From contig NZ_CAMPFU010000004.1 of assembly GCF_946848805.1 (NCBI RefSeq), positions 248,001 through 312,000 of the forward strand: 64,000 nt of DNA, read 5' to 3'. The stretch comes from Deinococcus sp. Marseille-Q6407 (GTDB lineage: Bacteria > Deinococcota > Deinococci > Deinococcales > Deinococcaceae). Below the pieces are notes generated by a model. The model was not told where the DNA came from, ran no database searches, and saw nothing but the letters and a program-made list of their open reading frames with translations. Shown here piece by piece: positions 60,797 to 64,000 of the stretch (positions are counted from its first letter, which is position 1; each line of letters opens with the position of its first letter). A program made the position numbers and the translations under genes.

Positions 60797-62008
60797 ATGA
60801 AAAAATCCGGACTGATGCTCAGCCTGCTAGGGTTGATTATGGTTGGTTGCTCTGCTAATGCTGCGCTCGAACTTCCCGAACAGACCGAAACGGCTGTCAC
60901 TGCCAGCGAACCCTCGCCCACTGAGGGCCTGCTGGCCCTGGCGCGGGCCCCCAAAAAGGCCAGCGGCCCCAGCACCGCCAAAGTGCGGCCCGACGGCACC
61001 CTGATGGTAAGCGGCCAGGCCATGTTCCCGATGGGCTTTTATCATGTGTCGTGGGCCGGCAACGCCGAGCGGCGCATGCGCGACATGAACGCCATCGCCG
61101 ACCTGGGATTCAACACCATGAACGCCACCATGTTCGACCCCGAGGAAGACCTGGCCAGCTACCGTCACCTGATGGACGCCGCCCAGGCCCGCGGCATGAA
61201 ACTGATGGTCGAGGACTACAACGACACCTCGGTGCGTGCGCTGAAAGATCATCCGGCGCTGCTGGGCTGGATGGTGGCCGACGACTGCAACAACCTGGTG
61301 GCCCCGGCAGAATTGCAGCGGCGGAGCGAGAACGTCAAGCGGCTCGACGCCGATCATCTGACCTACACCAGCATGGCGATTTCCTTTGCCAACAGCCACA
61401 CTGAATACTTCGGCCGGGCCGACGCAGTGGGCAACCAGAGCTACCCGGTTGGCGGCGGTGACACTGTGAACGTGGTCTACCCTGTGATGACCCGCCTGGT
61501 CAAAGAGGCCCAGGCCCGGGGCACCATGCCGATTGCCAACCTGCAGAGCTTTCGCTGGGAAGACGGCCGCTACCCCACCCCGGCCGAGCTGAACAGTATG
61601 ACCAATCAGGCGATTGCAGCCGGAGTCAAGGGCATCCTGTATTACACCTATCTGGACCGCACCAACGACCTTGCCCGCTATCCGGGCCTGCATAGCGAAC
61701 TGCGCGAACTGGCCAGCGAGGTGAAACTGCTGGCCCCTGTCCTGACCGAGGGTGAACGCAGCGAACTGCCGGTCACGGCCAGCAATCAGCAGGCCACAGC
61801 CCACCTGTGGACCTATGGTGGCCGCCGCTACCTGCAGGTGCTCAGCCTTGACGAGCGAGCCGGCCAGACCGTCCGGGTTCAGCTGCCGGGCAAAGTAGGA
61901 CAGCTCCGGCCCCTGTTCGCCGGACGGCCCAGCGGCCTGAAACTGCAGGGCTCGGCTGCGACCGGCACCCTGCCGGCCCTGTCGGCGCACTGGTACGAGG
62001 TTCGCTGA
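60797..62008 (+). CDS. Glycosidase-like lipoprotein B, riboswitch-controlled
   Basis: Protein of 403 residues. Lipoprotein signal (MLSLLGLIMVGC) then a barrel-like domain paralogous to the preceding protein: MFPMGFYHVSWAGNAERRMRD, DHPALLGWMVADDCNNL, ADAVGNQSYPVGGGD, IANLQSFRWEDGRYPTPAELNSM and GVKGILYYTYLD. The C-terminal domain is beta-rich. ATG 60797 is set by GAAGGAAG at the end of the c-di-GMP aptamer. A role in exopolysaccharide modification during c-di-GMP-dependent surface growth is inferred. Confidence 0.72.
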   Translation: MKKSGLMLSLLGLIMVGCSANAALELPEQTETAVTASEPSPTEGLLALARAPKKASGPSTAKVRPDGTLMVSGQAMFPMGFYHVSWAGNAERRMRDMNAIADLGFNTMNATMFDPEEDLASYRHLMDAAQARGMKLMVEDYNDTSVRALKDHPALLGWMVADDCNNLVAPAELQRRSENVKRLDADHLTYTSMAISFANSHTEYFGRADAVGNQSYPVGGGDTVNVVYPVMTRLVKEAQARGTMPIANLQSFRWEDGRYPTPAELNSMTNQAIAAGVKGILYYTYLDRTNDLARYPGLHSELRELASEVKLLAPVLTEGERSELPVTASNQQATAHLWTYGGRRYLQVLSLDERAGQTVRVQLPGKVGQLRPLFAGRPSGLKLQGSAATGTLPALSAHWYEVR

Positions 62009-62050
62009 CTGTTCGCCAACTGGGCGGGGGTTGTCCGAGTCCACCATCCT

Positions 62051-62099
62051 GCCGTGGCTGAACGCTAAAGCCCAGTGACCTTCAGCGTTCAGCCACGGC
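62051..62099. terminator. Bidirectional terminator lipoprotein B / rbsK
   Basis: Perfect 16-bp stem GCCGTGGCTGAACGCT (62051-62066) with its complement (62084-62099) and a 17-nt loop. It overlaps the last codons of the ribokinase gene and lies between convergent genes. Confidence 0.8.
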
Positions 62100-63011
62100 A
62101 GCCCAGGCCGCTTCAATTTCATCGGCCCAGGGAATGCTGGGCTGGGCGCCCGCGCTGGTGCAGGCCAGCGCGCTGGCTACTATGGCCCGCTCCAGCGCCT
62201 CTGCCAGTGGCCTTCCAGCCGCCAACCCCTCGGCCAGGACTCCGGCAAAAGTATCGCCCGCCGCCGTGGTGTCTTGTACCTTGACCGAGAAAGCCGGCAA
62301 GCGCAGCTGCTCTGAGCCGCTCAGGGCCAGGCAGCCTTCCCCGCCCAGGGTCACCACCACAGTCTGTGGGCCAGCCGCCTGGGCGCGGCGCAGCTGCTCG
62401 TCCAGCGCTCCGGCGCCCACCAGCGCCTCCAGCTCACCCTGATTGACGATCAGGAGATCAACCAGCTTCAACAGGTCCGCATTCAGTGACCCGGCCGGGG
62501 CGGCATTCAGGATCACCTGAACCTCGGCTTCCCGCGCGGCTGCCGCAAAAGCCTGCACCGTGCCTACAGGCACTTCCAGCTGCAGCAACAGGTGCGATAC
62601 GCCGCTCAGGTCAGGGAGATGCTCCGGGGCCAGCCAGGCATTTGCGCCGGCCGCCACCGCGATGCTGTTCTCGCCTTTCTCGGAAACGGTAATGAAGGCG
62701 GCGCCGGTCGGGGCGTCCACCCGGACAGTGCGGTCCTGCACGCCGCTTTCGCGCAGGGAAGCCTGCAATGTTCCGGCGAAAGAGTCCTGACCCAGCGCAC
62801 CCAGAAAAGCGGTCCGGCCGCCGGCGCGGGCGCAGGCCACCGCCTGATTGGCCCCTTTGCCGCCGGGCGCGGTGTGGTAGGACGGCCCCAGCACCGTCTC
62901 GCCGGGCCGCGGCAGCTGCGGAACACGGGTCACGAAGTCGAGATTGGCACTGCCGGCCACCAGAATGATGGGCCGTTCGTCTTGCGCCATATGTGGGGCA
63001 GCGTCTTTCAT
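62082..63011 (-). CDS. rbsK: Ribokinase-family sugar kinase
   Basis: Protein of 309 residues of the PfkB family. Motifs are VAGSANLDFVTRVPQLPRPGET, the sugar-binding GGKGANQAVACARAGG, NAAPAGSLN, LIVNQGELEAL and the catalytic DTTAAGDTFAGVL with the anion-hole GAGD-like turn and Asp. It phosphorylates ribose or a related sugar. ATG 63011 overlaps the serB stop (ATGA), though a start at MAQDERP (62990) is possible. No ribose transporter is adjacent. Confidence 0.88.
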   Translation of the reverse strand: MKDAAPHMAQDERPIILVAGSANLDFVTRVPQLPRPGETVLGPSYHTAPGGKGANQAVACARAGGRTAFLGALGQDSFAGTLQASLRESGVQDRTVRVDAPTGAAFITVSEKGENSIAVAAGANAWLAPEHLPDLSGVSHLLLQLEVPVGTVQAFAAAAREAEVQVILNAAPAGSLNADLLKLVDLLIVNQGELEALVGAGALDEQLRRAQAAGPQTVVVTLGGEGCLALSGSEQLRLPAFSVKVQDTTAAGDTFAGVLAEGLAAGRPLAEALERAIVASALACTSAGAQPSIPWADEIEAAWAAVAER

Positions 63012-63886
63012 ACGGACACGAACTCGCTTTCAGCGTAACCCTGCAGATAAAGCAGCGCCGTCAGGTCACCGTGGTTGATCCGGACCTCGCACTGGGCTGC
63101 CACAGCAGGCTTGGCATGCAGGGCCACGCCGGTTCCGGCCAGCTCCAGCATGCCCAGGTCGTTGGCGCCGTCGCCCACCGCCAGAACATCGTCGGGCTCC
63201 AGTCCCAGCCGGGCAGTGATGTCCAGCAGCGCCGCCACCTTGGCCTGACGGCCTAGAATCGGCCGGGCCACCTCGCCGGTCAGCCGGCCGCCTTCCAGTA
63301 GCAGGGTGTTGGCGCGGTGCTCATCGAAACCCAGCTGCGCGGCCACAGCGGCGGTAAAAGCCGTGAACCCCCCCGACACCAGCGCTGCATAGGCCCCCTG
63401 CGCTTTCATGGTGGCCAGCAGAGTCCGGCCGCCGGGACTCAGGGTAATGTGCTCGTCCAGCACCTGAGCGATCACCGGCTGGGGCAGCCCACGCAGCAGG
63501 CCCACCCGGGCCAGTAGGGCGCCCTCAAAATCCAGTTTGCCGTTCATGGCACGGGCCGTAATGGCGGCCACCTGGGGGCCGAAGCCGGCCGCCGCCGCCA
63601 GCTCGTCGATGCATTCCTGCTCGATCATGGTGGAATCCATATCGGCCAGTAGCATTTTTTTGCGGCGGCCGGCGCTCGGCTGAATCACCAGATCGGTGCG
63701 CTGGGCCTGCCACTCTTCCCAGACCGGCCAGTGATCGGCGGGCAACTCCGGCACGCTGAATTCGGCGGCCGCACCGGGCGCGAGCCAGCGCAGGCCTTGC
63801 CCTTGCCAGTGCTCCAATAGCCCAGCTACAGCGGGGGCACTCAGCGTTCGGGCGGTGGGAGCGGTAATCAGGGTGACGGTGTACAT
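63008..63886 (-). CDS. serB: Phosphoserine phosphatase
   Basis: Protein of 292 residues from ATG 63886 (MYTVTLITAP). HAD-family catalytic motif LLADMDSTMIEQECIDELA with the nucleophile Asp, motif II in ALVSGGFTAF, Lys in GRQAKVAAL and motif III VGDGANDLGMLELAG. It catalyses the last step of serine synthesis. The N-terminal 75 residues are ACT-like. Overlaps rbsK in an ATGA junction, so both form one operon. Confidence 0.93.
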   Translation of the reverse strand: MYTVTLITAPTARTLSAPAVAGLLEHWQGQGLRWLAPGAAAEFSVPELPADHWPVWEEWQAQRTDLVIQPSAGRRKKMLLADMDSTMIEQECIDELAAAAGFGPQVAAITARAMNGKLDFEGALLARVGLLRGLPQPVIAQVLDEHITLSPGGRTLLATMKAQGAYAALVSGGFTAFTAAVAAQLGFDEHRANTLLLEGGRLTGEVARPILGRQAKVAALLDITARLGLEPDDVLAVGDGANDLGMLELAGTGVALHAKPAVAAQCEVRINHGDLTALLYLQGYAESEFVSV

Positions 63887-63989
63887 AGGGCCACTGCCTA
63901 GAGTAAACAATCCGGCGGGCCGGGGGCGGCAGTGTCACTGCGGCAGTACCCTGGCCTGCCTGTCTCTACCCGTATATTTATAAGGGACT

Positions 63990-64000
63990 ATGAATGACGC
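63990..64000 (+). CDS. Possible start of a gene cut by the window end
   Basis: TATATT at 63973-63978 and AAGGGA at 63982-63987 precede ATG at 63990 and another at 63994. The pattern suggests a plus-strand gene divergent from serB, but no coding sequence is available. Confidence 0.3.

Overview
The window is GC-rich DNA that looks like the genus Deinococcus. The main evidence is a 755-residue bacteriophytochrome with its biliverdin cysteine at position 24, a split Kdp potassium system, and many genes that begin 6-7 nt after a TANNNT -10 box with no room for a leader. No rRNA, tRNA, CRISPR array or prophage was seen.

Layout. 1-174 is the tail of a BPL_N-like gene. 459-3196 is a bacteriophytochrome and its response regulator. 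3290-8748 holds an oleate hydratase gene with two amber codons, an intact MFS exporter, and a second MFS exporter with one amber codon. 9074-13626 has a truncated hemoglobin and two overlapping secreted beta-propeller genes. 13707-23827 (minus strand) has an Ohr remnant, a stand-alone KdpD N-terminal module, a polysaccharide deacetylase, a transglutaminase-like protein, a NagX-like membrane protein and kdpC-A-F-(26-aa ORF)-kdpB. A divergent sensor kinase and NarL-type regulator (23965-26196) follow. 26222-28207 has DNA polymerase IV and a ZIP transporter, each off frame by one base. 28311-33322 has a hybrid-input sensor kinase coupled to a FUSC/YccS-like membrane protein.

Iron region, 34653-44493: an IucA/IucC siderophore synthetase, an IS4-like insertion sequence abutting a truncated xanthine dehydrogenase gene, then a siderophore ABC importer operon with two binding proteins, two permeases, one ATPase and a Suc_Fer-like reductase. 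A Gfo/Idh/MocA pseudogene follows. Exopolysaccharide region, 45715-62008: WcaJ-like transferase, an eroded Cas3-like protein, Wzc-like kinase, galE, three GT4 glycosyltransferases, Wzy-like polymerase, Wzx flippase, an LCP protein, and two paralogous lipoproteins. The second lipoprotein gene is preceded by a class I cyclic-di-GMP riboswitch. rbsK and serB close the window.

The most notable items are: (1) the Cas3-derived protein without nuclease or ATPase motifs, translationally coupled to the Wzc-like kinase; (2) the c-di-GMP riboswitch in the polysaccharide region; (3) a G10 tract that decides whether a kinase is fused to its regulator; (4) a KdpD split over two distant genes. Several broken genes differ from intact by one homopolymer base or by CAG to TAG, so assembly error must be excluded before they are called pseudogenes.
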